Positions 21,930 to 23,385 of a stretch of 23,385 nucleotides of DNA are shown here, one piece after another; position 1 is the first letter of the stretch, and every line of letters begins with the position of its first letter. The notes beneath the pieces were generated by a model, which saw nothing but the letters and a program-made list of their open reading frames with translations, had not been told where the DNA came from and ran no database searches. Origin of the DNA: CAIPVR01 sp049316905. GTDB taxonomy: Bacteria > Actinomycetota > Acidimicrobiia > Acidimicrobiales > Microtrichaceae. The stretch covers positions 1 through 23,385 of the forward strand of contig JBMOJH010000049.1 of NCBI GenBank assembly GCA_049316905.1. Direction: 5' to 3'. A program made the translations under genes and the position numbers.

Positions 21930-23207
21930 TCAACCGACCGTCGGCGGCTCGGCGGCGCCCGCGGTACCCGCCGCGACGTCCCGGGCCCGGTCCGCCACGG
22001 ACATCACGGTGAACCGACCGGTCGCCACGAACACCACCGTGGCCACCACGAGCAGCAGACCCGCCGTGACCGTGGTCGGCCGGAGGCCGAACGTGTCGGC
22101 CGCCGCACCCCACAGGAACAGCCCGATGGGCAGCGCACCGGTGAGGCACATGACGTAGAGCGCGATCACCGTGCCCCGCAGGTCCTCGCGCACCACCAGC
22201 TGGATGGTGGAGTTCAGCGTCGCCGCGATCGACAGGTACGCGCCCCCGAAGAACAGCAGGGCGAGCACGGCGGCGGGGTACGACCGCACCAGGCCGACCG
22301 CTGCGACCGCGAGCCCGTAGGTCGTCATCGAGACGCCCAGCAGCGCGGCCCGCCGCACCCGGTGCTGCAGGTTGAGCAGCGCGGGCGCGAACACCACGGC
22401 CCCGATGCCCCCCGCGCCGAGCAGCAACCCGAGCTGCCAGCCAGTCACCGAGTACTCCTCCGCCCCGTACACCGGCAGGTAGCTGAACAGCGGCGAGCCG
22501 AGACCCGCCACCGCGGCGATCGCCACGCAGCACGCCACGAGCGCCGGGGTGGCCCACAGGTACCGCGCCGCCTCCCCCACGCCCGACCACAGGCCCACGC
22601 GCTCGGGCCGGCCGCGGGCGTCGCTGTGCACCCGGATCGCGGCGAGCACGACCACCACCGCGGCGAAGGACACCGCGTTGAGGAGGAACGCGTCCGCCGG
22701 ACCCCACAGCGCGATCACCACGCCGGCGAGGAACGGACCGATCGCCCGGCTCGCGTTGAACTGCGTGCTGTTGAGCGTGACGGCGCCGAGCAGCAGGTCC
22801 CGGGGGACGAGCTCCGCCACGAGGGCCTGCCACACCGGGGTCTGGAGCCCGCCCAGCAGCCCGGCCACGAAGGCGAGCCCGGCCACCGACGCCGTGGTCG
22901 CCGAGCCCGACGCCACCACCCACCACAGCGCGAGGGCCACCACCGCCTGCAGCACCTGGGCCCAGAGCAGCAGCAGCCGGCGGGGGAACCGGTCGGCCAG
23001 CGCCCCGCCGAACACCCCCATCAGCATGAACGGGACGTACTGGAAGAACCCCGCGAGGCCCACCTCCCCGGGCCGTCCGGTGAGCTCGAACACCACGTAG
23101 GGGATCGTGGCGTTCTGCATCCACCCGCCGGTGTTCGACACGAGCGACGCGATCCAGAACCAGCGGAAGTCCCGCCGGCGGAGGGCGTCGAGCGGACGGG
23201 GCGGCAC
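21930..23207 (-). CDS. MFS transporter (EntS-like MFS_3 type)
   Basis: A 425-residue major facilitator with the usual run of hydrophobic segments (about 12) in the inner membrane. The N-terminus LDALRRRDFRWFWIASLVSNTGGWMQNATIPYVVFELTG is typical of the MFS_3 (EntS-like) exporters. The loop 2-3 motif GGALADRFPRRLLLLW is the classical MFS signature, and VPRDLLLGAVTLNSTQFNASRAIGPFLAGV fits the family's fifth segment. Most relatives are predicted exporters of drugs, siderophores or metabolites. The start is a GTG placed 6 bases after a TAGGTT box. It is convergent with the aminotransferase and divergent from the gene at the window end. Whether it exports a product of the amine cluster is unknown. 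Confidence 0.92.
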   Translation of the reverse strand: MPPRPLDALRRRDFRWFWIASLVSNTGGWMQNATIPYVVFELTGRPGEVGLAGFFQYVPFMLMGVFGGALADRFPRRLLLLWAQVLQAVVALALWWVVASGSATTASVAGLAFVAGLLGGLQTPVWQALVAELVPRDLLLGAVTLNSTQFNASRAIGPFLAGVVIALWGPADAFLLNAVSFAAVVVVLAAIRVHSDARGRPERVGLWSGVGEAARYLWATPALVACCVAIAAVAGLGSPLFSYLPVYGAEEYSVTGWQLGLLLGAGGIGAVVFAPALLNLQHRVRRAALLGVSMTTYGLAVAAVGLVRSYPAAVLALLFFGGAYLSIAATLNSTIQLVVREDLRGTVIALYVMCLTGALPIGLFLWGAAADTFGLRPTTVTAGLLLVVATVVFVATGRFTVMSVADRARDVAAGTAGAAEPPTVG

Positions 23208-23236
23208 CGGTCGAACCTACCTCCGGCACCGGTCGA
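23202..23236. promoter_or_regulatory. Direct repeat operator and -10 box of the MFS gene
   Basis: The 13-mer CGGCACCGGTCGA occurs at 23202-23214 and 23224-23236, a 22-bp period equal to about two helical turns. Each copy holds the palindrome ACCGGT. Between them lies TAGGTT on the minus strand (23214-23219), ending 6 bases before the MFS GTG. A protein bound to both copies would cover the core promoter, as expected for a repressor site. Confidence 0.55.
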
Positions 23237-23266
23237 CCCCACGGGCCACCGGAGCGGGGCGCGCTC

Positions 23267-23272
23267 TAGTCT
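23267..23272 (+). promoter_or_regulatory. Candidate -10 box of the gene at the window end
   Basis: TAGTCT ends 6 bases before the GTG at 23279, the same leaderless spacing seen elsewhere in the window. Confidence 0.5.
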
Positions 23273-23278
23273 GTGGCC

Positions 23279-23385
23279 GTGGAGGACGACGAGCGACCCG
23301 CCGGGACCGAGCGCCCCGTGGCCGAGGTGACCGAGCTGCCCCGTCCGACCACTGCCCCGACCACTGCCCCGACCACTGCCCCGAC
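23279..23385 (+). CDS. Partial CDS with Pro-Thr-Thr-Ala repeats, runs off the window
   Basis: The first 35 codons of an unidentified gene are present. It starts at a GTG 6 bases after a TAGTCT box and reads an acidic start (EDDERPAGTERPVAEVTELPRP) followed by repeats of TTAP. There is no signal peptide in the visible part. The start is probably a cytoplasmic, disordered segment, as found at the N-terminus of some actinobacterial membrane proteins. It is divergent from the MFS gene. Function cannot be judged from this fragment. Confidence 0.6.
   Translation, partial: MEDDERPAGTERPVAEVTELPRPTTAPTTAPTTAP
23345..23385 (+). repeat. 12-bp tandem repeat within the partial CDS
   Basis: Three exact copies of CCGACCACTGCC (23345-23380) and five bases of a fourth continue to the window edge. 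The unit length of 12 keeps frame and encodes a Pro-Thr-Thr-Ala linker. Exact identity of the copies suggests recent expansion, and the copy number may vary between strains. Confidence 0.85.

Noticed and set aside
23345..23385. Start of a CRISPR array
   Set aside because: The units are 12 bases, contiguous without spacers and in frame with a coding sequence, so they are a protein linker repeat.

Overview
The window is very GC-rich (about 70% or more by eye), every stop codon checked is TGA, many genes start with GTG, and several genes have a -10-like box placed so that transcripts would start at the start codon. This fits a free-living high-GC actinobacterium. The gene content (TetR/P450 operon, CrtC-like protein, potABCD with amine enzymes, SsuD, many small unknowns) suggests Acidimicrobiia or a relative, but this is inference and was not tested against a database. 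I see no rRNA, insertion sequence, prophage or CRISPR array. No gene-free stretch exceeds 300 bases; the longest is about 150 bases, between potA and the aldehyde dehydrogenase gene.

Layout. Positions 60-2998 (minus) hold a three-gene operon: TetR regulator, cytochrome P450, nitronate monooxygenase-like flavoenzyme. It is divergent from a 563-residue AttH/CrtC (lipocalin-like) protein at 3109-4800. The intervening DNA carries three copies of a 6-bp half-site, a likely TetR operator. Positions 4875-5632 hold tRNA-Leu(UAA) and a VapBC-type toxin-antitoxin pair with a palindromic operator. Positions 5686-8693 hold a small unknown gene, a hybrid sensor histidine kinase, and a lipoprotein with a molybdopterin-oxidoreductase-like fold that is translationally coupled to the kinase.

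Positions 8816-21907 look like one metabolic neighbourhood for amines. A potABCD polyamine ABC importer (minus) is divergent from a gamma-aminobutyraldehyde-type aldehyde dehydrogenase and a class III aminotransferase (plus). Then come a small unknown gene (minus), a DAO-family FAD amine oxidase, an SsuD-like FMNH2-dependent monooxygenase overlapping a class I glutamine amidotransferase, and an Lrp/AsnC regulator overlapping a second class III aminotransferase. A plausible reading is import of an amine, oxidation or transamination to an aldehyde, then oxidation to an acid, under local Lrp control. The SsuD-like enzyme raises the possibility that an aminosulfonate is also a substrate.

Positions 21930-23207 (minus) encode an MFS exporter. 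It is divergent from the start of an unidentified gene that runs off the window end within a Pro-Thr-Thr-Ala tandem repeat. The long open frames opposite or out of frame with these genes are GC-driven shadows and are not annotated.
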